Shown in pieces: positions 16,388 to 25,120 of a stretch of DNA of 64,000 nt. The notes under the pieces are model-generated. The model was not told where the DNA came from. It saw nothing but the letters and a program-made list of their open reading frames with translations, and made no database searches. Position numbers and translations under genes: made by a program. How positions within the stretch are numbered: position 1 is the stretch's first letter; the number at the start of each line of letters is the position of its first letter. This stretch comes from Rhizobium sp. CF122. Lineage in GTDB: Bacteria > Pseudomonadota > Alphaproteobacteria > Rhizobiales > Rhizobiaceae. The stretch spans positions 1-64,000 of the forward strand of contig NZ_AKKA01000095.1 in assembly GCF_000282035.1 (NCBI RefSeq), read 5' to 3'.

Positions 16388-18109
16388 TCAGGCGCGCACA
16401 CGCACGTCGAGCAGCGCCATGCTCCGGTTTTCGTCGATGTGGCGGATGGCTCGCGCAAGCGCGGCATCAAGATCGCCGCCACGCTCAACTCTTTCGGCGT
16501 GTGCCCGGCTCGCCTGCGCAATCTTGGTAAAGTCCGGGATTGGCGAAAGCGACGTCAGCGGCATCCGGTTCGCTTTGGCGGCATAGCCGTCCGGATAGAT
16601 GCCAACCACGGATTGGCGCACGGCCCCCCATTCCGCATTGTTGACGATGATCAAAAGGATCGGAAGCGCCAGTGCCTCGGCGATCTGGTGGCAGGCAACC
16701 GGATTGGAAAAGATGTAGGAGCCGTCGCCCATCGTCGCCACGACGAGGCGGTCGCGATCTGCAAGCTGCATCCCGAGCGCGGCAGGGAAGGCCCAGCCAA
16801 GACCACCTGAATGCGGCTCCTGATACCAGCCACGATGGTCAGCAATTTGCATTGGGGCAAGCGGACATCCAAGCTCCGACAAAACCGTCGCCGGACGGCC
16901 GCCGATTGTCTTGGATAGCGTAAGGCTCACCCACTCCTTGGTCATTGGCTCAGCGCATCCGGCCTCTGCTCGCGCCAGCACCGCTGCCCGTGCCTCACCA
17001 TTCCGCTTGGTCAAGGTTGCGGATCTGCGCTCAATGTCCGTTGCCGGAGACAATCGCGACATCGCCGCACGCAACGCTGCCAATCCATCGGCCACGTCGC
17101 AGGCGATTGTCACGTGCGAACGGAAATAGCGGACCGGAAAGCGCTGGAACAACGGATCCTGCCCGAGCTGGATGACCTTGCACCCATCGTTCAACGAATG
17201 AATATCGGGCGACCATGGAGCGAGTGCATCGATAACGAGCACAACATCGGCCTGCGCCAACAAGGGTTCGGGGTCGGCCTGCGCGGCCATCGGATGGTCA
17301 CTCGGGAGCGCAAGCTGCACGGCCCAATACTGGCAAACCGGAATTGCCCATTCCTCGACAAGGGCACGAAGCGCTGCAAACCCCTGTTTTGATCCAGCAC
17401 CGCGCTGCGCAAAAATCACCGGCTGGCGTGCGCATGAGAGGAGCCGCGCCGCCTCTTCAATCGCCCTTGGATCTGGCGCGTGGATAAAGGCTTCCATCTG
17501 CAGGGTAGCCCCCAAACCTTCTGTCGGACAAGGCTGACACAGAACCTCGCGTGGCAGGCTCATGTAAACTGGCCCGCGCGGCGTCGACATTGCAATGGCA
17601 TGTGCGCGGTCGACCATCTGTGGCACATGTTCCGGAAAGCGGAGTTCGTCGTCCCATTTCACGGCCTCGCGCACCAATGCCGCCTGGTCGCGCATCTCCT
17701 GCCCCCAGCCGATCGGCACCGTGCGCGACCCAAGATGACCCATCTCCGAAGCCGGCGTCTTGCCCGAAAAAAGCAGTAGGGGAATATGCTCGGTCGCGGC
17801 ATTGATCGCCCCGATCGCACAATTTGCAAGGCCGACATTTGTGTGCGCCATGACCGCCTGCGGACGCCCCGTCGCCAGGTAATAGCCGTGCGCCATCCCC
17901 ATTGCCGCGCTCTCATGTGGGATGACGATCGCCTCCGGCAGGGGGATGCCCTTGGCATCAGCCTCAGCCAACCCTTCGATGATGGGAGGAAAATCGGTTC
18001 CCGAATTGGCGAAAATATAGTCGATGCCGATCGCCTTGAGCCGTGCCAGTAGCGCCCCGCCAGCGGTTATCGTCTCTCCCCTGGCTTGGCGCTCGATGTT
18101 GCTGTCCAT
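16388..18109 (-). CDS. Thiamine-diphosphate-dependent enzyme (acetolactate-synthase / benzoylformate-decarboxylase superfamily)
   Basis: This 573-residue protein has the three-domain ThDP enzyme layout: PYR domain with the catalytic Glu region EAIVIPHESAAMGMAHGYY (about 60-78), a central domain, and a PP domain with the cofactor motif GDGSYIFSN ending in IIVNN (GDG to NN spacing of about 27). The superfamily decarboxylates or ligates 2-oxo acids. Position beside an aldehyde dehydrogenase of the vanillin/salicylaldehyde group suggests a decarboxylase giving an aldehyde, as in the mandelate pathway, but a lyase or carboligase is possible. It lies 24 bp before the cupin gene and 18 bp after the SDR gene. 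Confidence 0.82.
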   Translation of the reverse strand: MDSNIERQARGETITAGGALLARLKAIGIDYIFANSGTDFPPIIEGLAEADAKGIPLPEAIVIPHESAAMGMAHGYYLATGRPQAVMAHTNVGLANCAIGAINAATEHIPLLLFSGKTPASEMGHLGSRTVPIGWGQEMRDQAALVREAVKWDDELRFPEHVPQMVDRAHAIAMSTPRGPVYMSLPREVLCQPCPTEGLGATLQMEAFIHAPDPRAIEEAARLLSCARQPVIFAQRGAGSKQGFAALRALVEEWAIPVCQYWAVQLALPSDHPMAAQADPEPLLAQADVVLVIDALAPWSPDIHSLNDGCKVIQLGQDPLFQRFPVRYFRSHVTIACDVADGLAALRAAMSRLSPATDIERRSATLTKRNGEARAAVLARAEAGCAEPMTKEWVSLTLSKTIGGRPATVLSELGCPLAPMQIADHRGWYQEPHSGGLGWAFPAALGMQLADRDRLVVATMGDGSYIFSNPVACHQIAEALALPILLIIVNNAEWGAVRQSVVGIYPDGYAAKANRMPLTSLSPIPDFTKIAQASRAHAERVERGGDLDAALARAIRHIDENRSMALLDVRVRA

Positions 18110-18126
18110 GTATCGTTCCCCGTTGC

Positions 18127-18896
18127 CTAGACGCTCATGCCGCCGTCGACCATGAGCGTCGTTCCGGTGACGAAGCTCGACTGGTCCGAGACAAGGTAGA
18201 GCACCGATCTCGCAACCTCGCCGGCGGTTCCATGTCGTCCGAGCGGAATGATCCGGTTGAAGAATTCAGTGCCATCAGCACCAATCGCAGCACCCAGTCC
18301 CTGTTCAACGGCGAGCTGGAAGCTGTTGTCGATCGGACCGGGATGGATGGTATTGACGCGGATACCACGCGGCGCCAACTCCTTGGCAAGACAACGCATG
18401 AGACCGACCTGTGCATGCTTGGCGGTGATGTAGGCATAGACGCCGGCATCACCGCGGACACCGGCGACAGACGAGGTAATCACGATGCTGCCACCGTCGC
18501 GCATGGCAGGCACAACGAACTTCGCGGCAAGGAAGGCCCCCTTCACGTGGACCGCCTGTACGGCATCGAAGGCATCTTCCGGATAGTCCTCGATCGGCGA
18601 CACCGTACCGAAGTTGCCCGCATTGGAAAACAGCACATCAATCGAGCCGAACCGATCAACCGTGCGCTTGACGTAGCGCGCTGTGTCTTTCGCATTCGAC
18701 ACATCCGCCGCAATCAATTCCACCCGATCCGCCGGCAAATCCGCTGCCGCCTGCGCAAGTGCCTGTCGCGCGAGATCGACGAGGGCAACGTTTGCTCCTT
18801 CTGCGAGAAACAGCCTGGCGGCCGCCAGGCCGAGACTTCCTGCGCACCCCTAACGATGCAGGTTTTCCCATCAAGCATACCCAAGGCGCTCTCCAT
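18127..18896 (-). pseudogene. Short-chain dehydrogenase/reductase, apparent single-base frameshift
   Basis: A classical SDR is readable in two frames. From the ATG at 18896 the first frame gives MLDGKTCIV-R-GAQ; the following residues GSLGLAAARLFLAEGANVAL continue only in the next frame, which then runs to the stop at 18127. The full span is 770 bp, one short of 257 codons, consistent with loss of one G in a GG run near 18838. The downstream part keeps the SSVAG serine, the YITAK tyrosine/lysine pair and VDGGMSV. The break separates the NAD-binding glycine motif from the catalytic domain. A sequencing error is as likely as a real mutation because all else is intact. It would act with the ThDP enzyme and aldehyde dehydrogenase. 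Confidence 0.78.
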
Positions 18897-20347
18897 CAGA
18901 TCGGATAGTGGATCGGGCCATCCTGAATGGTGATCCAGCGCAGTTCGGTAAACTCGGCAATTCCGGCTTTGCCGCCAAAGCGGCCATAGCCGGAATCCTT
19001 GACACCGCCGAACGGCATCTGTGCCTCGTCATGCACGGTTGGACCGTTGATGTGGCAAATGCCCGATTCGATCCTTCTTGCAACGGCCATGGCGCGGTTC
19101 ACGTCCTTGCCGAAGACCGCCGACGAAAGCCCGTACTCCGTGTCGTTGGCAACGCGGACGGCCTCATCGATCGAGCCGACACGCACCACCGAGACAACCG
19201 GCCCGAAGCTCTCCTCTGCATAGATCCGCATGGCAGGCGTTACACGGTCAAGCAGCGTTGCATCGACGATTGTGCCATTGACGTCGCCACCCCCGGCAAG
19301 AACCGCCCCCTTGGAAACCGCGTCCCGCACCAGTGCGTCGATGCGTTGCGCTGCCCTGGAATCAACGACAGAGCCAAGCGGCGTGTTTGCCTTGCGCGGG
19401 TCGCCCGCCTTGAGCGTCTTGACCTTGGCAGCCAATGCCTCAACGAAGGTGTCAGCGATCTTGTCGTCGACGACGATCCGCTCGGTGGACATGCAGATCT
19501 GTCCCTGGTTCATATAGGCCCCGAACGCTGCAGCGGCGACGGCCTGCTCGATGTCGGCATCGTCCAGAACGACGAATGGCGCTTTGCCGCCAAGCTCCAG
19601 CAGCACAGGCTTCAAATGCCGGCCAGCGGTTTCGGCGATGATGCGGCCGACACGCGTGGAGCCGGTGAAATTTACCCGGCGCACCGCAGGGTGGGCAATG
19701 AGCGTCTCGACGATCTCGCCCGCATCTTCCGGTGCGTTCGACACTGCGTTCAGCACTCCCTCTGGCAGATCGGCCTCGTGCAGCGCATCGACGATCAGTC
19801 GGTGGGTTCGCGGGCAGATCTCCGAGGTCTTCATCACGACGGTATTGCCGCAAGCAAGCGGCGTTGCCAAAGAGCGGACGCCTAGAATAACCGGCGCATT
19901 CCACGGCGCGATGGAAAGCACCACGCCTGCCGGCTGGCGGATCGCCATGGCGAGGCTCCCGGGCCGGTCAGACGGAATGACCTCGCCTGAAATCTGGGTC
20001 GTCAGAGATGCCGCCTCCCGAAGCATATCCGCAGCAAGGCCAACGTTGAACATCGCCCATCCAGCGGTTGCACCCGTTTCCGCAGCCATGGCCGCCACGA
20101 ACTCGGGCGCCTTTTCCTGCAGCCGGTCGGCGGCAGCGAGCAACAGCTTGCGGCGCTGGCCGGGGCCGGTCGCGGCCCAGGCAGGAAACGCCTTGGCGGC
20201 AGCATTTGCGGCTTGGCGGGCATCTTCCACCGAAGCTGCGGCAACGGTCGAGGCGACTTCTCCGGAAATCGGGTTCAGCCGCTCGAAACTGCGACCGTCG
20301 GTCGCTTCCACTTCGGCATTGTTGATCTTCAGGCCAAGCATGTTCAT
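18896..20347 (-). CDS. NAD(P)-dependent aldehyde dehydrogenase, vanillin/salicylaldehyde dehydrogenase type
   Basis: This 483-residue enzyme has the ALDH signature LELGGKAPFVV (catalytic Glu) and the nucleophile in GAYMNQGQICMSTERI. The ending ELRWITIQDGPIHYPI and PSDRPGSLAMAIRQPAGVVLSIAPWNAP are typical of the aromatic aldehyde dehydrogenases (vanillin, salicylaldehyde, benzaldehyde). It oxidises an aldehyde to the acid. Its stop overlaps the start of the frameshifted SDR by one base. It follows the LIV transporter genes by 22 bp in the same operon, and supports an aromatic substrate for the whole cassette. Confidence 0.87.
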   Translation of the reverse strand: MNMLGLKINNAEVEATDGRSFERLNPISGEVASTVAAASVEDARQAANAAAKAFPAWAATGPGQRRKLLLAAADRLQEKAPEFVAAMAAETGATAGWAMFNVGLAADMLREAASLTTQISGEVIPSDRPGSLAMAIRQPAGVVLSIAPWNAPVILGVRSLATPLACGNTVVMKTSEICPRTHRLIVDALHEADLPEGVLNAVSNAPEDAGEIVETLIAHPAVRRVNFTGSTRVGRIIAETAGRHLKPVLLELGGKAPFVVLDDADIEQAVAAAAFGAYMNQGQICMSTERIVVDDKIADTFVEALAAKVKTLKAGDPRKANTPLGSVVDSRAAQRIDALVRDAVSKGAVLAGGGDVNGTIVDATLLDRVTPAMRIYAEESFGPVVSVVRVGSIDEAVRVANDTEYGLSSAVFGKDVNRAMAVARRIESGICHINGPTVHDEAQMPFGGVKDSGYGRFGGKAGIAEFTELRWITIQDGPIHYPI

Positions 20348-20368
20348 GGGGATCTCCGTGTCACCAAA

Positions 20369-21082
20369 TCAAACCATCGCGCCGAGAAAAGCGCGCTGCA
20401 CTGCGGGATCGTTTATCAGTTCGCCGGCGGGTCCCTCGCCAGTGATCCGGCCGGCCTCGGCAAGATAGCCACGGTCGGCGATGGAAAGGCTCTTCTTGAC
20501 GTTCTGCTCGACGATCAGAAGTGCAAGTCCTCTTTTTCGAATCCGAGCCAGGCTCTCGAACAGCTCGCCGACGACAAGGGGCGCTAGGCCAAGGCTCGGC
20601 TCGTCCAGCATCAAGAGATCCGGCTTCGACATCAGTGCCCGGCCAATTGCCACCATCTGCTGCTCGCCGCCTGACATCGTATTGACGAACTGCCCGGCCC
20701 GGTCGCGTAGCTTGGGAAAGAGCTCAAGGATGAATTGGCGGCTCTCGGCCGCGTACTTGCGAGCGCGCCTGGAGTAGGCCCCGAGGAGAAGATTTTCCTC
20801 CACGGTGAGATCGCCGAACACTCCCCTTCCCTCCGGCACGAGGGCGATGCCGGCCTCGACGATTTCATGCGCAGGCACGCCCGATATCTTGTTCCCGGCA
20901 AAACTCACCACGGCACCAGGGTCTGGCCGGGTGATCCCGGCGATCGACTTCAGCAGCGACGACTTGCCCGCGCCGTTGGCGCCTAAAATGACCACGGTCT
21001 CGCCTTTGTTGACCTTGATCGATACGCGATCAAGCGCATTGTGGCGGCCGTAGTGCAGCGAAAGATGAGCAACCTCAAGCAT
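20369..21082 (-). CDS. Branched-chain-amino-acid-type ABC transporter ATPase (LivF-like)
   Basis: The 237-residue ATPase has Walker A GANGAGKSS, the signature MSGGEQQMVAIGRAL and Walker B LLMLDEPSLGLAP, as in LivF. The start MLEVAHLSLHYG at 21082 overlaps the upstream LivG-like gene by 8 bp; an ATG 36 bases earlier is in frame but gives a non-conserved leader. LIV-type importers often carry aromatic acids in alphaproteobacteria, which would fit this operon. Confidence 0.88.
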   Translation of the reverse strand: MLEVAHLSLHYGRHNALDRVSIKVNKGETVVILGANGAGKSSLLKSIAGITRPDPGAVVSFAGNKISGVPAHEIVEAGIALVPEGRGVFGDLTVEENLLLGAYSRRARKYAAESRQFILELFPKLRDRAGQFVNTMSGGEQQMVAIGRALMSKPDLLMLDEPSLGLAPLVVGELFESLARIRKRGLALLIVEQNVKKSLSIADRGYLAEAGRITGEGPAGELINDPAVQRAFLGAMV

Positions 21083-21803
21083 GGCGCTCTCCGAGGTAGG
21101 CGGTGACGACGTCAGCATTGGCGAGCGCTTCAGCTGTTGATGCGTCGGCGATCTTGCGGCCGGCGTTCATGACGACGCAGCGGCTGCAGACCGCGCGGAT
21201 GGCATCCATCACGTGCTCCACGAGAAGAATGGTGATACCGCGATTTTTCAACGTGAGGATCAGATCGATCCCCGTTCTAAGTTCCGTCGGATTGAGCCCC
21301 GCCAGCCACTCGTCCAGCAACAGCAGTTCCGGTTCGGCTGCAAGTGCGCGGGCAAGTTCCATGCGCTTCAGGTCGATATAGGTCAGGTCCTGTGCCGCCT
21401 GATGCGCGCGATGGGCCAGGCCGACCTCATCAAGCTTGGCGAGCGCCGCTTCCTCAGCCGCACGTCCCCATAGCTTGCCACGGCCGAAGGCAAGCGCGAC
21501 CACAACATTTTCCATGACGCTCAGCGACGGCAGCGCGCGCACCAACTGGAAGGTGCGTGACACTCCCTTCAAAGCCACCCGGTGCGGCGCCAGTCCGGAG
21601 ATGATATGATCGCTGAGCGCAATCGTTCCCCCCGTCGGCCTCAGATGCCCGGAGATCATGTTGAGAACCGTGGTCTTGCCGGAACCGTTTGGGCCAAGCA
21701 GACCGACGACCTCGCCACGCTCCATCGAGAATGACACCGCATTTACCGCCGTTAGGCCGCCGAAACGCTTGGTCAGGCCGGAGATCGTCAAAAGCTCGCT
21801 CAT
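21075..21803 (-). CDS. Branched-chain-amino-acid-type ABC transporter ATPase (LivG-like)
   Basis: An ATPase of 242 residues beginning MSELLTISGLTKRFGGLTAVN, with Walker A GPNGSGKTT and Walker B LLLLDEWLAGLNP followed by LLVEHVMDAI. The usual LSGG signature is not plain: the corresponding stretch reads QDLTYIDLKRMELARAL, with SYG/SGGQ replaced by TYIDL, as seen in some LivG proteins (LxYGxQR type) but here further reduced. It overlaps the LivM-like gene by 4 bp (ATGA). It pairs with the LivF-like ATPase. Confidence 0.85.
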   Translation of the reverse strand: MSELLTISGLTKRFGGLTAVNAVSFSMERGEVVGLLGPNGSGKTTVLNMISGHLRPTGGTIALSDHIISGLAPHRVALKGVSRTFQLVRALPSLSVMENVVVALAFGRGKLWGRAAEEAALAKLDEVGLAHRAHQAAQDLTYIDLKRMELARALAAEPELLLLDEWLAGLNPTELRTGIDLILTLKNRGITILLVEHVMDAIRAVCSRCVVMNAGRKIADASTAEALANADVVTAYLGERHA

Positions 21804-22753
21804 TCGGCAACTCCCGGAACTGCTTTGATCTTGCCATTGTGCCGGCGCTTCCAGTTCTCTTCGATGAAGGCCAGCACGCCACGCGGCAACACGAAGACGA
21901 TCGCGATGAATAGCAGGCCGAGGATGATCGAATAATGGTTCGGGAAGTTGGCCGACAGCCATTCAAATAGCAGGAAGAGTGGCACGGCACCCAAGAGCGG
22001 TCCCCAAAGCCTGTTGGCGCCCCCAAGCAAGGCCATGATCAGCGTCAGGAAGGAAAGCGTGGGATTGAAGGCAATCGCCGGCTCCACATAGGTCCAGCGC
22101 GGCGCCTGGATGGCACCGACGAGCGTGATGATAACGGAACTTATGGCAAATAGCGCAAGCTTCACGCGGACAATGTTAATGCCGCAATGGGCAGCAACGA
22201 CCTCGTCGTCACCGATCACCTTCAGGGCCAATCCGATACGGCTGCGGCCCACACCCCAGCAGATGAGCAAAGTGGCCGTCGCCAGCGCCAGAAGCTGCCA
22301 GTATATCCCTTCCGGCGTCACCGGCAGGAAGATATAGCGACCGAGCGTTCCCGTCATATTGACCTCGTACCAGGTCACGAGCTGGCGTACCAGTTCGGCA
22401 AGACCAAAGGTGAAGATGACGAAATAGACGCCGGCAAGCCTCAGGGTCGACAAGCCGACAATGAGTGCGACTGCAAGGCCGATAACGCCGGCAATCGGAA
22501 GGAGCAGAACATAAGGAACGCTCTCGCTGAAGACTGCGCAGGTATAGGCGCCGATGCCGAAAAAAGCGACGGTTGCGAGCGACACGTAGCGCGTTGGACC
22601 GGAAAACAGCGCCCAGGCTGTTGCCAGGGTGACATAGCCGAGCATCCCGATCATCAGTGTGACGGTATAGGGATTGGCATAGAACGGCAGGCAGGCCAAT
22701 GCGCCAACAACAACGGTGATGATCGCGGCCTGTAAAAGAGAATTGCGGCTCAT
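21800..22753 (-). CDS. Branched-chain-amino-acid-type ABC transporter permease (LivM-like)
   Basis: This permease of 317 residues is very hydrophobic throughout with eight or more predicted membrane segments and LivM markers: GPTRYVSLATVAFFGIGAY, LRLAGVYFVIFTFGLAEL and GRSRIGLALKVIGDDEVVAAHCGI. The start MSRNSLLQ at 22753 overlaps the LivH-like gene by 4 bp, whereas the longer start runs further into livH. It forms the transmembrane pore with LivH. Confidence 0.88.
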   Translation of the reverse strand: MSRNSLLQAAIITVVVGALACLPFYANPYTVTLMIGMLGYVTLATAWALFSGPTRYVSLATVAFFGIGAYTCAVFSESVPYVLLLPIAGVIGLAVALIVGLSTLRLAGVYFVIFTFGLAELVRQLVTWYEVNMTGTLGRYIFLPVTPEGIYWQLLALATATLLICWGVGRSRIGLALKVIGDDEVVAAHCGINIVRVKLALFAISSVIITLVGAIQAPRWTYVEPAIAFNPTLSFLTLIMALLGGANRLWGPLLGAVPLFLLFEWLSANFPNHYSIILGLLFIAIVFVLPRGVLAFIEENWKRRHNGKIKAVPGVAE

Positions 22754-23622
22754 CTTGTGGTCCTTCCGAACATACCGGCCGGACGCCACAGCAAAACACC
22801 AAGGAAGATGAGATAGGTCGCCGCGAGCGTGAGCCCCGGCGACACAAAGGTCGCCACGAAGGTCTCCACCAGACCGAGAATCAAGCCTGCCGAAAGTGCG
22901 CCGAGAATATTGCCAACGCCGCCCATGATGACCACGATCAGCGCCTTCATGGTGAAAACGACGCCCGAGGTTGCCGTAAACGTCTGATACATCGAGATGA
23001 CGACACCGCCGGCGGCCGCAAGAGCTCCCCCGATCGCAAACGCCGTGCGTGCGGCCTTGTCGACATCTATGCCGACGAGGGCGGCAGACGATGGCGAAAC
23101 CGCAACGGCGCGCAGTGCAGTGCCCCAGAGAGTTCGGGTTAGAACGAGATAGATGCCAAGGCCGGAGACGACGGCCATCACAAGCGCCAGCAACCGATTT
23201 GCGGCGACCGTTGTGCCAAGCACCTTCACGGGAATGTTGAGGTAGCTGTAGTTTGTGAAATTCGCCCCAAACACCACCAGCAGCAGGCCCTGGATCACGA
23301 AGAGCAAACCGAACGTCGCCAGGATCGAGTCGATCTCGAGGCTCGCCTTGTCACGGGCGCGGGCAACAAGCGGGCGCATCAGCAGGCCATAGACGATGTA
23401 GCCGAGGAAAAAGCCCCCCGGTATGGCAATGAGAAGGCCGAGTACCGGACTGACGCCCCATTGGGAAAACATCACGTACGCCAGGAATGCGGCAGCGATG
23501 ATTGTCTCGCCATAGGCAAGGTTCATGATCCGCGCAATGCCGTATTGGAGCGTCAATCCCATGGCGACGAGCGCGTAGGTCCCGCCGAGCACCAACCCGG
23601 ATAGTATGGCTGTGCCGAGCAT
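22750..23622 (-). CDS. Branched-chain-amino-acid-type ABC transporter permease (LivH-like)
   Basis: A 290-residue membrane protein with LivH hallmarks: LVLGGTYALVAMGLTLQYGIARIMNLAYGE near the N terminus and RAVAVSPSSAALVGIDVDKAARTAFAIGGALAAAGGV in the cytoplasmic loop region. It is separated from the binding-protein gene by 67 bp that contain a strong stem-loop. Confidence 0.9.
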   Translation of the reverse strand: MLGTAILSGLVLGGTYALVAMGLTLQYGIARIMNLAYGETIIAAAFLAYVMFSQWGVSPVLGLLIAIPGGFFLGYIVYGLLMRPLVARARDKASLEIDSILATFGLLFVIQGLLLVVFGANFTNYSYLNIPVKVLGTTVAANRLLALVMAVVSGLGIYLVLTRTLWGTALRAVAVSPSSAALVGIDVDKAARTAFAIGGALAAAGGVVISMYQTFTATSGVVFTMKALIVVIMGGVGNILGALSAGLILGLVETFVATFVSPGLTLAATYLIFLGVLLWRPAGMFGRTTR

Positions 23623-23652
23623 CAGCCCCCTCCTTCAATCGAGATGCGAAAG

Positions 23653-23682
23653 GGCGGTGCGCATTCCTGGACGCGCACCGCC
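23653..23682 (-). promoter_or_regulatory. Intercistronic stem-loop after the LIV binding-protein gene
   Basis: Perfect 10-bp arms (GGCGGTGCGC and GCGCACCGCC) around a ten-base loop begin 8 bp after the binding-protein stop codon. As at 5393-5416, there is no strong U-run in the direction of transcription. It probably sets differential expression of binding protein and membrane components. Confidence 0.62.
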
Positions 23683-23689
23683 TTTGGTG

Positions 23690-24919
23690 TCAGGCCTTCT
23701 TCCATTCCTGCCTGGGCAGCACGACTTTGCTCACCCCTTGACGGTCGGATGGAGCGACGCCGACGAACTGGCCGTTTTGCCACTGGCCGGTCCACCAGAG
23801 CTTGCGAAGCTGGTTCTCCTCGAACTTCGTTTCGCCCAGGACAGTTTCAAAGGTGCCACTGGCAAGCTCGGCCGATACTGCTTCCCGATCGAGTCCCTTG
23901 CGCTTGATTGCCTCCTGCAGCATCTGAAGGCTGGCATATGTGATCACGCTACCCCAGTAATCCGGCGCAATCCCGGTGTGCGCCTCATGACGCTTGCGAT
24001 ATTCCTCATTGGCCTTGTTGGCAGGATCGATACCACCAAGACTCATGATGCCTGTCGCATTCTCCCCGTTGTTCTTGCCGTAGACCGGAAAGCCCGTTCC
24101 GACGCCGAGATAGAGCACTTTGGGATTGAAACTCGCGACCTGTGCCTGTTGCGTCAATGCGAACGTATCCGGCGGATAGGAAAAGGCCACAAAGCTGTCA
24201 GCGCCACTCGCCATCGCCTCATTGATGACCGGTGAAAAGTCGGATGTCGCCAGCGGATAGGTCTGGTCGTAGACTACCTCGATACCAGCCTCCTTGAAGG
24301 CCGGACGGGCCGCGCTGACAAGGTCGATGCCAAAACCATCGGCAACGGAGACCATGGCAACCTTGTTGTTGATCGTACCGGCCTTGTTGGCTTCGACGAG
24401 GATACTGGCCAGTGCCTTGGCGTAATCATGGCCGCCGCCCAGCATCCAGAAGCTTTTCTTCCAACGTTGAACGAATTGAGGAGCCTTGTCCGTCACAGCC
24501 GAGACAGCGAGTTGCGGATAGCCGTAGCGGTCAAAAAGTGGCGCAACAGCAAGATTGAAGCCCGTACCCCATGGCGCAAGAATGAAATCGACCTGATCGT
24601 CCGTCGCCAGGCGCTCCGTCGCCCGCACAACTTCTTCCGACGACGAACGGTCATCATATTCGATGACCTCAATCGGCAGCTTCTTGCCGTCCGGCAGTTC
24701 CAGGCCGCCGGCATCATTCACGTCCTTGACCCAGAGCAGGTAGTTTGGAAGCGTGGTAATCCCGGCGCCGCCGGCATTCGGCCCGGTCTTTGAAATGGCA
24801 TAGCCGATACGAACGGACTTGCGCTCTTCCCCAAAGGCGGCCCGTCCGACGCCCGTTGCAGCAACCGCTGCGACAAGCGCAGCACTTCGCAGGACTTGCC
24901 TGCGTTGAAAGGTTTTCAT
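23690..24919 (-). CDS. LIV-type ABC transporter substrate-binding protein
   Basis: This binding protein of 409 residues begins MKTFQRRQVLRSAALVAAVAATG, a twin-arginine-like signal peptide (RRQVLR). The mature part starts RIGYAISKTGPNAGGAGITTLPNY, the peripheral-binding-protein fold of the amide/branched-chain group. Length is typical. It is the first gene of the minus-strand operon and is divergent from the AraC regulator. The likely ligand is an aromatic or acidic organic compound handled by the downstream enzymes, rather than leucine itself; this is context-based. Confidence 0.86.
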   Translation of the reverse strand: MKTFQRRQVLRSAALVAAVAATGVGRAAFGEERKSVRIGYAISKTGPNAGGAGITTLPNYLLWVKDVNDAGGLELPDGKKLPIEVIEYDDRSSSEEVVRATERLATDDQVDFILAPWGTGFNLAVAPLFDRYGYPQLAVSAVTDKAPQFVQRWKKSFWMLGGGHDYAKALASILVEANKAGTINNKVAMVSVADGFGIDLVSAARPAFKEAGIEVVYDQTYPLATSDFSPVINEAMASGADSFVAFSYPPDTFALTQQAQVASFNPKVLYLGVGTGFPVYGKNNGENATGIMSLGGIDPANKANEEYRKRHEAHTGIAPDYWGSVITYASLQMLQEAIKRKGLDREAVSAELASGTFETVLGETKFEENQLRKLWWTGQWQNGQFVGVAPSDRQGVSKVVLPRQEWKKA

Positions 24920-25059
24920 CGATTTTCCTCCCATAAGCCTGCTCCCACAGGCTGTTCAGGCCAACATGCCAACCACGACCCGTTTCTCCTCCTGGGGCGG
25001 GGCTGCATCCATTGACATGTTCAATCTACGCGCCGTCCAGTCGAAGCGTGATAGACTTT

Positions 25060-25076
25060 TACAAGAGATACTTGTA
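25060..25076. promoter_or_regulatory. Dyad TACAAG-N5-CTTGTA in AraC/transporter gap
   Basis: Six-base perfect arms with a five-base spacer lie in the 201-bp divergent region, 45 bp before the AraC-type start. The spacing is close to a half-turn operator. Binding by the AraC protein or an unrelated repressor is not shown. Confidence 0.4.
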
Positions 25077-25120
25077 CTTTTCACGGAAACTCGAAAAGGG
25101 CGGCCACGTCTCCGGTCATC

